A program made the position numbers and the translations under genes. A stretch of DNA of 64,000 bases from Amoebidium appalachense (Eukaryota > Ichthyosporea). The DNA lies in assembly GCA_963693365.1 (NCBI GenBank), contig CAVNZM010000010.1, positions 5,208,001 to 5,272,000 on the forward strand. Reading direction: 5' to 3'. The first letter of the stretch is position 1. Each line of letters begins with the position of its first letter. Shown here piece by piece: positions 33,648-52,959 of the stretch. The notes under the pieces were generated by a model that had not been told where the DNA came from, did no database searches, and saw only the letters and a list, made by a program, of their open reading frames with translations.

Positions 33648-33997
33648 CTAAGGCTTGGCTCCCCTTTCCACCAAGTCCCACGCCTGTTCAAACATCTGCC
33701 TCTCCTTTGCACGATGTGGTCTCTCTACTATGGGATGAGATATATACAAGAGTGACGATTTCCTATGTACAGGTTTACAAAACCTTTCCGCGCTTCTTCG
33801 CATATCGTCAGGAACGGGTCCATCGCCCCCTCTTTCCAACCTATCGTAGATGAACCGTGCAAGAACTTGTTTTGCATGCCTTGATGCACTTCGAACGTCA
33901 TCCACGAGACACTGCAGCAGATGTGTTTTCTTGCTCAGGGAAAAGGGCTTGTGCGTCATCGGCCATGGAAAGTCGATGGCTGGCCCCTTGAGCGATC
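33648..33997 (-). CDS. Orphan terminal exon of an unrecognised gene
   Basis: A 115-residue open segment beginning after an acceptor (TTTGCCAAACAG, exon from 33997) and ending in a stop at 33648. The composition is non-repetitive and protein-like: SLKGPAIDFPWPMTHKPF at the start, a helical LLQCLVDDVRSASRHAKQVL stretch, and MFEQAWDLVERGAKP at the end. I do not recognise a family. The preceding exon would have to lie at higher coordinates. The acidic exon-like segment at 35747-35809 is a candidate, but its splice phase does not fit directly, so an intermediate exon would be needed. A cryptic 50-bp intron at 33770-33720 is possible. Confidence 0.35.
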
Positions 33998-34170
33998 CTG
34001 TTTGGCAAACACAGACTTAGATTTTTATGTGACTCAAAGACACTTGGGCAGAAGGCGTGAGTGATTAACACCAGGAATAAGATATCAATTCCTGGGAAGA
34101 ATCGTGATCATGGGGAGAGAGGGAGGGGAGGGGAAGAGGGTGTGTGTGTGTGTGTGGGGGGGGGGGGGGA

Positions 34171-34312
<142 letters not shown>

Positions 34313-34631
34313 CGGCCGCAGCGGGTGAGGAGGGGGGGGGGGGGGGGGGGGGAGGGGGGAGGGCGGTTGGGGGTAGGTGTAGTTACGCTTTGCATCATCG
34401 ATATTTGCAGGTATGGCTCTGGAGTTATTATATAACAAATTAAACCCCCCCCCCCCCAAAAAAAAAAAAAAAAAAAAAAAAACCCTCCTTCTCCCCCCCC
34501 CCCCCCCCCCCCCCCCCGCCGCCGCCGCCCTCCCTCGCCTCACTTCCCCCCACCCCTACCCCCCATCCCCCTCCCTCCCTCTGTCTCTTCCCCTCATCCC
34601 CCATCCCCCCTCTCTATCTCCGACGTTCACC

Positions 34632-34672
<41 letters not shown>

Positions 34673-34817
34673 TTCCTTTCTTCTCTTCCCATCTCTGTTC
34701 TGACTTTGTTCATCCCATTGTCTATAAGTTAAATGCGTATTGCTCTCACCAGAATGCAACATGTGTTTGGTACTTTTGCAAGCTTGCTTATTAATGCCTG
34801 CGTACACATGTGTGCGC

Positions 34818-34970
34818 TTAATACTGATATACATGGCCAATGTTTGCCAAGTGTGTGTCCGGTATGCTGTTGATCTTTGCGCTTGCAGGTTTGTGGGCTT
34901 CAGTGCGTCCGCCTTTCCTTAACTTATTGTGCATGATGTGCATTATTACGAGTCTGTGAGCATCTGCAAG
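34818..34970 (-). other. Exon-like open segment
   Basis: After a (CA)nCAG acceptor-like end near 34971, a non-repetitive frame runs about 50 codons to a stop at 34818 (contains LVIMHIMHNKLRKGGRTEAH). It may be an exon of the gene ending at 33648 or chance. No family was recognised. Confidence 0.2.
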
Positions 34971-35003
34971 TATCTGTGTGTACATGAGAGCGCGCGCGCG
35001 CGC

Positions 35004-35250
<247 letters not shown>

Positions 35251-35384
35251 GCAGCATGGGTATGTATGTGTGGTGTTTGTGTGCAGGCCCTTCTGTGGGT
35301 GGCACTACCGTGACTCGGCTGTGTACGCAAGCGCACATGTGGGTGTGTGGACAAGTGGGTGCGTGGACATCTGTGTGAGTGAGT

Positions 35385-35428
<44 letters not shown>

Positions 35429-35659
35429 GCACAGTGCAAGCAAATCTCTATGTCTCCCACAGTCTCCTACACCCCAAATATCCCTCCACCATCATCACCT
35501 TTCGTCCCCCTCCCACCTTCTTGATCCTACTCAGCCATTGCTCCCTCAGCCATTGTCTCTCCCCCCCCCCCCCCCCCCTCCTCCTCCTCCTCCTCCTCCC
35601 CCCTCTCTCTGCTGCTTATTTAAAACCACCACACTCCTCATCGTCCCCCTTCCCCCCCC

Positions 35660-35690
<31 letters not shown>

Positions 35691-35746
35691 AGCTCTTTGC
35701 AAGAATGGAATGCACCATAGCCCGATCGAGAAAAGGCAGCACTTAC

Positions 35747-35809
35747 TCTGGAAAACTTTCTTCCCCATCCTCGAGCTCAGACAATGTCTCATTGTCGCTC
35801 TCACTGTTA
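35747..35809 (-). other. Acidic exon-like segment with strong splice sites
   Basis: 63 bases between CCACACAG and GTAAGTGC encode NSESDNETLSELEDGEESFP. The donor matches consensus strongly and the composition is protein-like. It is probably an internal exon of a minus-strand gene whose other exons I cannot link. Confidence 0.3.
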
Positions 35810-36006
35810 CTGTGTGGTAAAATTGGGCATTTAAGGTAAGGGGACACCAGACTTAGACTGTGCACGATGGCTGTGTATTGGTAAATTTAAGAGAGAAGGA
35901 TAAAGAAAGAAGGGCAGAGGAAAGGAGGGTGGGAATTTGAAGGGTGGGAGTGACATGGGCAGGTGCAGGCGCGGACGCGGACGTGGGGGAAGGGGTAAAG
36001 AGGGGG

Positions 36007-36058
<52 letters not shown>

Positions 36059-36145
36059 CGCGGCGAGAAGTGAGATGGCGAGCTATAAACAAAGATTCAA
36101 GATTCTTTTTTATATGTATGTGCGAGCTTGTCAGATAGAGAGAAC

Positions 36146-36212
<67 letters not shown>

Positions 36213-36889
36213 GGGGGGGGGGGGGAGGGGGGGGGGGGGGGGGGGGGGAAAGGGAGGGAGAGGGGGGTTTTTTTTTTGTTGCAGACCTGCATGTAGATCG
36301 TTGCTCCGTGTCAGAGAGTAACAGATTACCAGGAATAGAGCCAATATATATTTAAAAATCATCGTCAAACTGTTCGACGCGTACGTTGTAATGGTCTATA
36401 TGTATACGTTGGATCCTTACGCGAGGCTGAAAACTATGCATCAGCAGTCATCGATACCGTACTCTTTTTCTGTTTTCTTTTCTTTTCTTGCACATGTCAA
36501 AGGCTTCCCCCCCCCCCCCCCCCCTCCCTCCTCCCGACCCAAGCCGCCTGATATTCTTTCCTTGAAATTCTTGGGTTGTAGCCAAAAATATCAGTGATTG
36601 CAAGTAATAGTGCGGTGCGCGCAAGTATTATATATTCGTTCAGATGGGTTCATCATCCATTTGTATCAATGATATTACTGTTTATTTCGTGAGTTGGCAA
36701 GTGCCAATCCCTCGTCGTCTTGTAAAATGCACGTCCGGATCCATGGGAGGACCGAATGGCTATGTCACTTTGGAAAAGGGTCAATAAACTCCCTTTTGAT
36801 TCTTAGTCTTCACCATTTAGTATGGGTGTGTCTCCTTGATCACGTATGCCATGGTAGGTCCATACATCCATGGGCCATTTGTTCATACG

Positions 36890-36962
<73 letters not shown>

Positions 36963-36986
36963 GGTGGGTGGGTGGGTGGGTGGTGG

Positions 36987-37033
<47 letters not shown>

Positions 37034-37059
37034 TTTGTTTTTTTTTGGGGGGGAGGGGG

Positions 37060-37090
<31 letters not shown>

Positions 37091-37543
37091 AGAGGGTAGG
37101 AAGGGAGGGAGGGAGGGAGGGAGGGAGAGGAGAAGGGTGAGCGAGGGCATGGGTTTGTGTTTTGGTGTACAGGCCGCTGGTGCTGTATGCATGTGGGTAC
37201 ACGTTTGGAATGAAGTGGGCAAATTCAGTTCAAAGTTCTTCAGCGGTGACTCGACGGGTACTAATACTATTAGTGCACATGACTTTCAACAACCTCATGT
37301 TAAAACACAGTGCTGATGTGCATTTGCTGACCGTCGTTTGTTTGTGCGTGTGAATGCAGTGTGTGAATCTTAACACAGCGTGTGCGTGTGTGCGCGTGCC
37401 GCACCTGTGTGGTGGTTTAGGTTCATGCTCCCCCCCCCCCCCCCCCTTTTTTTTTTTTTTTTTTTCCGGAGGGGGGGGGGGGGGGGGGGGGGAGGGGGGG
37501 CTTGAATATTGGTCTACACAAGATGCCACTCACGTACATCCCT
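35810..37543. other. Repeat-rich spacer downstream of FetB-like gene
   Basis: Poly(G) (36008-36058), (CA)n-(GA)n-poly(G) (36148-36248), (GA)n-(GGGT)n-(GT)n-poly(G) (36896-37090) and a T/G block (37447-37492). Islands at 36.3-36.9 and 37.15-37.4 kb are unique but show no supported gene. Confidence 0.7.
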
Positions 37544-43583
<6,040 letters not shown>

Positions 43584-43796
43584 TTTGAACACCAAAAAAG
43601 GAAATCAGGTTTTTTTGTACTAGGTCTATCACACTAAATCTCGGTCACACCTAATCGGAAATAAGCCCCTGGGCCTCGAGGTCCGTCCAGGTGCCAAAGT
43701 AAGTCTAATATCGCTTCCTACAACTTTCTTTAAAGACAATCTATCTCCCCACGATTATAAAATTTTATAAAGGGTAGGTTTAAAATTTTTAATGTA
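43584..43796 (-). promoter_or_regulatory. 213-bp spacer between the ATPase and membrane-subunit genes
   Basis: This A/T-rich interval must hold both the 3' end of the ABC ATPase gene and the 5' end of the FetB-like gene. On the minus strand it has ATTAAAAATTTTAAACC just after the ATPase stop and CTTTATAAAATTTTATAATC at 43755-43772, usable as a TATA box about 175 bp before the ATG. It lacks poly(C)/(CA)n, unlike the neighbouring introns. Confidence 0.45.
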
Positions 43797-43917
43797 TTAT
43801 TTGCTTCTTGCCGGGCCAGGACCGTCCTCTATGGCCACAATCTCGTCTGACGGCTGCTTTCCGTTGCCGGGGGCAAATTCGGCCAGCTGGAGTACCCTGG
43901 TTGCTACACGGTCCGTC

Positions 43918-43965
<48 letters not shown>

Positions 43966-44146
43966 ATGTGTGTCGCGTATGTGGGTGTCAGTATGTGTGT
44001 GAGTGTTTGTGTTTGTGTTTGTTTGAATTGCTGAAGATTAGAACCCCTGCACGTTCATGCGTGATTTACAGAATTAATGTAGGCGTGCCTGCACGGGTGT
44101 GTGTGCGTGTGCGCATCCGTGTGCTTGTGTCAGTGAGCGCTCATGG

Positions 44147-44218
<72 letters not shown>

Positions 44219-44219
44219 T

Positions 44220-44250
<31 letters not shown>

Positions 44251-44459
44251 TTTGGAGGTATACCTGGCTTTGGTTGTGTGAGACCCAGATGGTGGTGAAT
44301 GTGCCGGAGCGAAGTGTCTTCTCAACAGCCTCCGTAGCTACAGGGTCAAGCGAGCTGGTGGATTCGTCTAGAAGGAGAACCTGGAAGAAGAGAGGGGGAG
44401 GGAGGGGAGGAGGGGAGGAGGGGAGGAGGGGAGGAATTAGCCCTGGGAAAATGTAGGGG

Positions 44460-44517
<58 letters not shown>

Positions 44518-44518
44518 T

Positions 44519-44549
<31 letters not shown>

Positions 44550-46061
44550 GGGGGGGGGAGATTAAGCCTGAGAGGATGTAGGGGAGAGGTTTACGCTGTT
44601 TACTCGAGGCAAAGAGAGACCAGTCTCAGGTATGGGGGGGTTTTGCTCGGAATATCCCCTCAGCAGTATATCATGAACAGTCAAGAGAATGTGTATGCGC
44701 ATGTGTGTGGAGGGGGGGAGGGTGGTTGCACCTGAAGGGATGTAGAGGATTATGTTGTGTCTGTGCGAGGGGAGGGGGGAGGGAGGAGGGGGAGAGTGGG
44801 GGTGGCTAAACGTTCACGGAGAGGAGGAGGGAAAATGCCAACTAGGCGCCTTATCGGGTAGTAGCAGGGTCAATAAAATCATCATCGCTGAATAGTAGCA
44901 CGGATGGTTAGGGAGTGCGCCCAAACACAATCATAAAAACACGCAGAGACACATTTCTACACATACGCACACCCCTACACAAACCCACATCACTGCACCC
45001 ACACACATAACTGTGCACACATAACCCACAACCCACAACTACAACCACAGACACCCACACACACATCCCCACTCAACCACACGCATACGCACGCCCACAC
45101 ACACCACTGGCACAAACACAAACATCAACTAAACACAAAAACGTTCACGAAGGGCTGGCAGGAAAGGCTCCATATACCACGTATCATTCTCCCTTATCCT
45201 TCCCCCCCCCCCCCCCCCCCCCCCCCCCCACGGACACAGACACAGACACAGACACAGACACAGACACAGACACAGACACACACAGAATCTTCCATCCCCC
45301 CCCCCCCCCACCTCCCCCCCCTTAATACGTAACCATGCCGCACGTTAGTACCCACAGACACAACCCCAGTGCCGTACCTCAGGTCTTAGGGCCACAGCAA
45401 TAGCAAGCGCTGCACGTTGCCGTTCACCACCTGAAAGGTCACTCCAACGCTGAATAAAGAGGGACAGAGAGGAAGAGGGAGAAGGAGAGGGAGGAGAGAG
45501 AGAGGTAGAGGGAGATGAGGGGAGAGGGCGGGGGGGGGGGGGGGGGATCAAGGGAGGGAAAGAAAAATTAATATGGTGCAAAACGGATAGTATGAAACAA
45601 GACATGTATACTGACTTTATTACAACACAGAGGTTTACACATTGGGCACACCATTGCAGGTTATAAACACTCCAAGCGGAAAATATCCCTATATGGTGAA
45701 ACAGCTTTACACATAGGTAGTGCGTGTGTTTATGTGTGTGTGTGTGTATGGGGGGGGGGGGGGGGGGGGGGGGGAGGGGGGGAATGCGTCATAAAGTACG
45801 AAGTACACAAGAACAACGGATAACACGATGCATGATGCAAACCATACATGAAGAGTATGCATAATAAGCAGGGGGGGCCCACGTCATCCACAGTACCCGA
45901 GTTTCGACCCATTCACCTCGTCATCGAAACCCAACTCAGATATGGTTTGACTTGAGCATGGGTGGGTCACCCGTCTTGATCAGAGACGAGCAGGGTTACT
46001 TATGCAGGCAAGGGCAGTGGGAAAGGCCGGGGTTTGAACTTGCAGCAGTAAGCAGAAGCAA

Positions 46062-46113
<52 letters not shown>

Positions 46114-46731
46114 GATACGGACAAATATGTTGAGTATATGGCTCGACTCTGGGATCCGACTCAAAGCATGCAAGTGTAAGCACAAATTTATAAATTTTGG
46201 AACTAGTCACACTCATGGCTCGACTCTGGGATCCGACTCAAAGCATGCAAGTGTAAGCACAAAATTATAAACTTTGGAACTAGTCACACCCACTCACTCA
46301 CTCACCTAACCCTCTCCTCCCCCCCCCCCCCCCCCCCCCCAGGCGGCCGCAGGCAATATTTTGCTGCCATAGCCCATATCGTCTAAATTCCTCAACAGAA
46401 CCGACACCCCTGATTGACAACCCCCTACCCTGACACCCCACCACTCCCCTTCCGTCCTCTCTTAAACATAGCGACACCCAGGGAGAAAAGTATGCCTTCA
46501 ATCAAAGGGTAGGGGTGGTAGGCCCAGGTCAGGAGGGAGGGCGGAGGAACAGAAGGATAAAGGAGGAGGAGGAGGAGGGGCGGGGGGGGGGGGGGGGGGG
46601 GGGGGGGAGGGGGGGGGGGGGCAGCGGGGAGGCGGAGGAAGACGGGAGGGAGGGGAGAGGGTAGAGGAGGGGCAGCTTGGCAGTGGGGGGAGGGGGTGGG
46701 GGTGGGGCGGAGGAGGAGGTGGTAGTGGTGC

Positions 46732-46762
<31 letters not shown>

Positions 46763-47051
46763 GAGGATTATGTTTGCAGGCACCTTGTCAAATGCGTCTG
46801 GAGACAGGAACCACTCAGTGCCTACGTCCACCGGGTTACCGACCTGCCGTCCCTTCTGTGCCCTAAACGATGTGATCTGCAACCATACATATGTCAGCGC
46901 TTAGCTGCCACACCCACACCCACACACCCACGCACACTTATACACACACCCACACAAAGACACATCCACATCCACACCCACACCCACACACCCACACTCA
47001 CAAAGACACACACACATGCACGCACGCACGCACACACGAATGTGCGCACAC

Positions 47052-47089
<38 letters not shown>

Positions 47090-47609
47090 GCTTAAACAGG
47101 TCGTTGGGGCTACCGGGGAGGAGAGGTGCGTCCTGGGCCACGTAAAACACTCTGGTGCTGCAGGTTAACTATCAGTACAATGTCCGTCTCATGTCTTGCT
47201 CCAAGGACATTCCAAGCCACCTCCCAGGTAAATATAAGCCCCCCCCCATCCCCTCCCCCTTGCCCCCTGGAAAAAAAATTCTACTTCATTTAAGCATCCC
47301 CTCCAAGCCCCCCTCCCCCCCCCTCCCCCCCTCTTCCCCGGGAAAAATATATTAAATAAAATGAAATGATGTAATAAGGAATTTGAAAGAAAGAGAGAAA
47401 GTCTCTGGCCTTCGTCCCAGTCAATCGGTCTTGGCTCTATCTTGTAGGGCCGAAGGAAGCATAAAGGGAGGCGGAAAAGGGGGAGGGAGGGGGGGGGACA
47501 AAGAGGAGGCTTGTCAGAGAAAGAAAGAGTGGGAGACGGGGACAAAAAGATAATGTGTCCTAGGATTGCAAACTTTCTGACAATGTGTATGCAATATACT
47601 GTCCCCCCC

Positions 47610-47646
<37 letters not shown>

Positions 47647-47934
47647 ATACAAACCAAGCACACAGAAAAAAAGGAAATAAACACTATGATGAAAGAGCAT
47701 GATATACGAAGCTGTAAAAAATATCGAGCCCCAAGGTAAAGTGTCAGCATACCGCCAAGCAGGGGTGCCGAGAGACTCAGGGGTGTGTTCCCCGTTGAGG
47801 GTGATGGTTCCCTCGTCCTGTGCGTCCAACTGTGCAAGAAGCCGCAGAAGATGTGTTTTGCCCGCCCCCGAGGGTCCTCGGATCACGAGCGCTTCACCTT
47901 TTTCCACCTCGAAATTCAACCCTGTGTGTGTGTG

Positions 47935-47981
<47 letters not shown>

Positions 47982-48117
47982 GGCTGTTCGAGACAGAAAG
48001 ACATGTACGGGGAGGCTCGGGGGGATAGCGAGGAGGAGGAAAGGGGGAGGGAGTGGAGGGAGGCGGAGAGGGAAAGAATGAGCAAGAGAGGGGGGAAGGG
48101 GAGAGAAGGGAGAGAGA

Positions 48118-48196
<79 letters not shown>

Positions 48197-49063
48197 TGTG
48201 TGTGTGTGCAAGAGAGGAGAACGAAGGAGAAAAAGGAGAGGAAGAGAGGGAGGCAGATAGGGGGGAAGGGGGGGGGGGGGGTCAGATGTTATAGAGCGGC
48301 AAGGAGGGGAGAGCTGCGGGTGACTCAGGACCACAGGGCGGGGCAGGGCATTTGTTGTGGGGGGGGGGGGGGGGGGGGGGGGGAGGGGATAGAAGGGCAG
48401 AACCAGAACAGAGGTGCATCAGTCGTAGGTTCAAAGTGGGTAGAAGCGGCTAGGCAGAGAGAGCTGAGATGCACGTCAAGACAAGTGCAGAAGACTGCAC
48501 GAGGTGAAGTGTTGAGAACAAGTGATGACTACAAGCCGGCAGGGGTGCCATAGGAGTTTTTGGTTTTGCGGGTGTGCTTGTAGGTTTTTTTTCTTTTTAT
48601 TTTATTTTTATTTTTTTTTGGGGGGGGGGGGGGGGGGGGGGAGGGGGGGGGAGGGGGAGGGGGTTGTGCTGGGATGGGAACCGTTGAGAGGCCCAAGTCA
48701 GTAAACAGTTCAACAGAAGGGAAGCCCGAAAACATTGCATAACGTATGCTAATACACCAGCATGAGGGGAAAGGGGGGGGGGGGGGGGGGGAGGGGGGAG
48801 GGGGAAGGGGATGCTACCATAGTTGGGGAGGGCCTGGAGGGGGAGTGGGAGTGAGGAGGAAAGGAAGGCGAAGGAGAAGGGGTGTGGTTGGAGGGTGACG
48901 GAGGCATTGGCAAGGAGCTGGTTGGGAGAAGGAGGGAAGGGGGGAAGGGGGGAAGGGCGCGCGGCAGGGAGGGGGGGGAGGGGGGGGGAGAAAGGTCCAA
49001 ACCTTGGAACAAGACACGGCCCCCTGGCAGACTGCACTTGAGGCCAACCACAGACAGGGACAT
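43797..49063 (-). CDS. FetA/STAR1-like ABC transporter ATPase (seven exons)
   Basis: Exons: 49063-49003, 47921-47753, 47157-47088, 46876-46784, 45449-45378, 44380-44264, 43916-43797; phases agree and the product is 233 residues, the usual size of a stand-alone nucleotide-binding subunit. All ATPase motifs are present: Walker A GPSGAGKT (36-43), Q-loop Gln85, signature LSGGERQR (136-143), Walker B VLLLDE (156-161) and H-loop His190 (IWVSH). The sequence context (GTEWFLSPDAFDKR before the signature) fits the FetA/YbbL and plant STAR1 group. Such ATPases energise a UPF0014 membrane partner, encoded here immediately downstream on the same strand. The stop TAA at 43797 is clear, so the two are not fused. 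Introns hold several dispersed repeats. A CCAAT motif on the minus strand near 49391-49395 may belong to the promoter. Confidence 0.88.
44585..44690 (+). repeat. Dispersed repeat family C, copy 1
   Basis: In intron 5 of the ATPase gene. GTTTACGCTGTTTACTCGAG, CAGTCTCAGGTATGGGGG and GCTCGGAATATCCCCTCAGC recur in reverse complement at 58425-58600 with few differences. Confidence 0.8.
45233..45285 (+). repeat. (ACAGAC)n hexamer array
   Basis: About eight copies of a CAGACA hexamer after a poly(C) run, in intron 5 of the ATPase gene. Confidence 0.9.
45783..46062 (+). repeat. GC-capped dispersed repeat, family A, copy 7 (long form)
   Basis: Close relative of 4992-5290. It starts after a G run with GAATGCGTCATAAAGTACGA and ends at AAGCAGAAGCAAGGGG. 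Here AGCCCATCCTC is lost after TAAGCAGGGGGGGCCCACG. Its 3' part includes GGGGTTTGAACTTGC, which loosely resembles a pol III box B. Confidence 0.8.
46139..46290. repeat. 76-bp tandem duplication in ATPase intron 4
   Basis: Two adjacent copies starting ATGGCTCGACTCTGGGATCC at 46139 and 46215. They differ at only a few positions (for example AAATTTATAAATTTT versus AAAATTATAAACTTT). Confidence 0.95.
48114..48194 (+). repeat. (GA)n microsatellite
   Basis: Pure (GA)n in intron 1 of the ATPase gene, leading into a short (GT)n. Confidence 0.9.
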
Positions 49064-50102
49064 GGGGCCGGCGGGTGTGCCTGCCTGTGCAGCAGGTGCA
49101 AAGCTTGGCGGGCAGAGCAGGTGCTGGCGTAAGTGAATTGCTTGAAGTTAATCGTGACAAAGCCCAATTCTGTGGTGTATGTGAAAGCTCCTACGGTATG
49201 CCCGGTTCTTACCAAGGAACACTGAGTTGTTACACGGTCTGACGTACTACGGGCAGCTTGAAGTTTGAACAAACGGATGCGAGGCAGCCGTTGGTTGTTG
49301 TGTTTGTACAGTGTATGCAAGTGGCGTCATCAAAAACCAATCGGCGTAGTACAAGCAGCCCCATAAATAGAAATGTGCGACGGTGTTGTTTCATTGGCTT
49401 TCTGTAATCCAATCGGACATACGGATCTTGGCACGCCGGCGTGCACCGCCGCACACTCTGACTTTGAGCAGGACTTTGAGTGACTTGAGTCTCACCGTGT
49501 GGGTACTGGGTGGGCTGGTCACTGGAATATAGACCAAACCTGGGGGCAATTGGGGGAATGACAAGGAATGAAAGAAAACACACAACAGCACATGTGAGCA
49601 ACTGTACACCGCTGTAAAAACTAATTACACTTCAACAAGTATTATCATGTAAGTTAGATTCACCCTGGCCTGGCAGGGCTGGAATACACTCCGGCCTGGC
49701 CTGGAATAGGTTTCCCTCGGCAAATGCATGGCCCTTACTCTGGTGCACCAGGCACTACAGAACGCGTCATGGCAGAGGGGGAAAATTCAAACAACGAAGG
49801 CGAAGAAGGCTTAGATGAAACCAAGTTTGTCTGTTACAATCACTAAACAGTGCACACCACATGGATATGCTCGAAACACCGGTGTACAGGAACTGAGTGA
49901 TTCGCACTATCTCTAAACCTCTGCAAACACATGCACCCTGAGGGTAGGAGTATGATACTGTGCGATCGTGCTGTGTACGTGCATGCAAGGCACAGAGGCT
50001 ACGATGATGCTCACTATACAGCTGTACAAGCAGTGCATAAAAAAAATCACTGGCACATAGCATACACCCCTGTACAAAAAACACAAAAATACACACAAAA
50101 CA
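49064..50102. other. Spacer between GH79 3' end and ATPase gene 5' end
   Basis: Largely unique, low in repeats. It should hold the ATPase promoter (minus strand): CCAAT near 49391-49395 and an A/T-rich CTATTTATGG near 49362-49371. No further gene is supported; short frames at 49.4 and 49.9 kb lack recognisable features. Confidence 0.5.
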
Positions 50103-50174
50103 TTGGAAAGTAGCTTTACATGGTCAAAATAGCAAAAAAATTGGAAAGTAGCTTTACATGGTCAAAATAGCAAT
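50103..50174. repeat. 38-bp tandem repeat across the GH79 stop codon
   Basis: TTGGAAAGTAGCTTTACATG plus GTCAAAATAGCAA occurs at 50103 and again at 50141. The GH79 stop codon (50154-50156) lies in the second copy, and the first copy lies in the 3' flank. The last codons and stop are therefore duplicated downstream. Confidence 0.95.
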
Positions 50175-50586
50175 TGTCAGTGGCGCAACACTGACCGTGA
50201 ACACGCCTCCATTTGCCGCAACCTTCTCCTCCGTGTATGTGCCCTTCAGTTTGCCGTTCCGGCCTACGCGCTGTCCAGCAAAAGTCACGTCGCTAGAGAA
50301 CACGTTTGGTGCCGTGAGACGGATGACACCGGCCTGGGTTGCGCTGCCGGCGGCCACCTTAACAGAGATGGGTGCCGTTTGATCGGCGTCCTTGTGGATA
50401 ATGCAGATGTGTGTCTTGCCTCCGTTCTCAATACCCCACACCTGTGTGCAAGAGGGAATGTGAGAACTTGGGGCATGTTGACTGAAAAGTTGTGGTGGAA
50501 GGAAAGAAATCGACAATGACTATTAGTAGGATTGGGGACTCGGGTAGAATTTCGGGCGGGTGAGGGAGATGTTTGTGTTTGTATGT

Positions 50587-50617
<31 letters not shown>

Positions 50618-51767
50618 GGGGGAGGAGAGGGGAGATGGGGGGTTTAACACTCTCTAACGTGCCCGCTACTTTCTTCATACATTTCTTATGTCTCCTCATC
50701 CTCCTCCCCTCCCCCCTCCCCCTCCCCGCGCTGGCTTTCCTTCCCCCAATCTCCAGTTTTCTACCTCCAATTACATTGCCATTAGGGCTTTGTGATATAC
50801 ATCAAAAATGCCGTAGGAGGTCCCCCCCCCCCCCCCCCAATTTTCATTCGCACCATGATGATTATCCCGCATCCGTCAAACCCCCCCCCCCCCCCCTAAT
50901 CACCCCCTTTTTACAAACATCATTCACCCCCCTCCTCGCCCTCTAGGACCTCCCATCCACCCGACGCCTACGCCTACGCCCCCCACCCTCTTGTCATAAT
51001 GTAATAAATCCTGGTGCAACCCTGTCCCAAATGTCCCTATTTCCTCCCGTGAGTTCTCATCTCAAAACCCCCTAGGATGAACTCAATTATCTAATAGATC
51101 TGCTGATGCTGACTGAAGGGACCAAAAACTAGCAGGTCCTTTACCCCCCCCCCCCCCCCCCCGAAAAAAGCACAAGCGCTTTTTTCGAAACCCACCTTGA
51201 TGAGCTTGCTGGTTGTGCCAACAGACGGCACAAAGATGCGTGCAGACCCGGACTGGACCAACCTTGCAAATGCCAACGACGCATAGTACACCGGCAGAAC
51301 CTCAATCGCGCTGTTACCCACCGTGTTAAACGGCGTGTAGATATGCCCCGGAACTGCGTGGATATACCCACCGGCAACCCCCCTCAGGGCAACTTCCAAA
51401 AGGTTATCCAACGCCCACAGAGTGGTGGCAAAAGATTTGCTCAAACACGCGTTTCCTCCGCATGAAAATGCGTTTCCTTCGGTCCAAATGAGCTGTTTCC
51501 CGCCGACGGCGTTAACGGCACGCTCGAGCCAATCATATGACTTGGTTTCGTCACCCGGGATGGGATCAGCCAATAGCGTGCGGAGGTTTGACGCCTTGCT
51601 GCAGCCAGAGTTGCCGTAGCGGTGATAGGACACGAACTTGGTGGTGGGGCCGCTCTGGTCGGCAAAAGTGCCCAGATCACCCTGTTGTTGTCGGCTATGT
51701 GTCAATATATGAAAGGGTGGGGTGGGGTGTTGGGGGGAGCGTGGTGGTAGTGGTGGTGGTGCGAGTG

Positions 51768-51799
<32 letters not shown>

Positions 51800-52564
51800 A
51801 AGGTTGGTAACCGGCCAAGGGTGCTATACTGTTGCTGGGAATTTAATACTGGAAGTGAGGAAAGGGCGCATGGGGTGGGTGGATAGAGGTTAGGGAGGGT
51901 GCTAGCAAAAGTGTGTTTGATTGAGTAAATAAGGCAACTACCGTGGCAAACCAAAATAAGGTGCCAGAGAGCCTAGGAGAGTACATTGTCAGTGTTGAGG
52001 GAAAAAGAGGGTGGGTGTGTGTATGTATGTGTTTCCGCGGGGGGGGGGGGGGGAAGGGGAAGGGGAAGGGTGGGGTGGGGTGGGGTGCACTGAAGTGAGG
52101 AGGGGGGGAGGGCGGAGGGCGGAGAAGCGGATAGGAAAGGAAAGGGGTAGGAGCAGCATCACAGGTGATGACGTACCAATGCACACTGCAAGAATTCCAT
52201 AGATATTCAACACGAGACATCACGAGTTTTTGCCTTGCAAGGGAATGTATCACTGTAAAACACAAACTCTGACCCCACACACATACCTGCCAACACGGTA
52301 GTTTGCCCTTCGGGAAAGTGTTGCATCCGGCAATGGCAGGCCCCTGCAAAGGCACCATTTTCTTGTCTGCGGGCCACCCGGCCACGAGTGCCTTTTCCAG
52401 GTCCTGATATTCCTTCATGTAGTCGCCAAAGGAATACGTGGGGTTGGCGCGGAAACATTTCTTCTCCAACTGCCAGTGGTCGGGCTCGTTACCAAGCTCG
52501 AGGGAGTGGATGTTGTTCACGTCGATGTTTTTGAGAATGCCCTGCGTGACAAACTCAACTGCAT

Positions 52565-52611
<47 letters not shown>

Positions 52612-52668
52612 GCAAGGGGCGACAGAGAGGGGGATGGGATGAGGGAGAGAAAGAGAGCTGGGATTAAG

Positions 52669-52706
<38 letters not shown>

Positions 52707-52928
52707 GGGGGGGGGGGGGGGGATGAGGGAAAATGGGTCAGACAGAGACACCGGGAGAAAGAGAAAGCGCGAGAGAAGTTTGGAGAAAGAGAAAGAGAGA
52801 GAAACAAGGAAATACGAATCAGAGAAGAGAACGACAGAAATAGCCATGGAGAGAAAAGGGAGAGGTAGAGAGAGGTGGGGGATGGGGAAGAAGAGGTAGA
52901 GGGAGAGAGTGTGTGTATGTGTGTACGT

Positions 52929-52959
<31 letters not shown>

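Noticed and set aside
47514-47919. ATPase exon 2 frame read on past the GTATGC donor at 47752
   Set aside because: Continuing the frame leads into poly(G) translation; the splice to 47157 restores the family sequence in phase.
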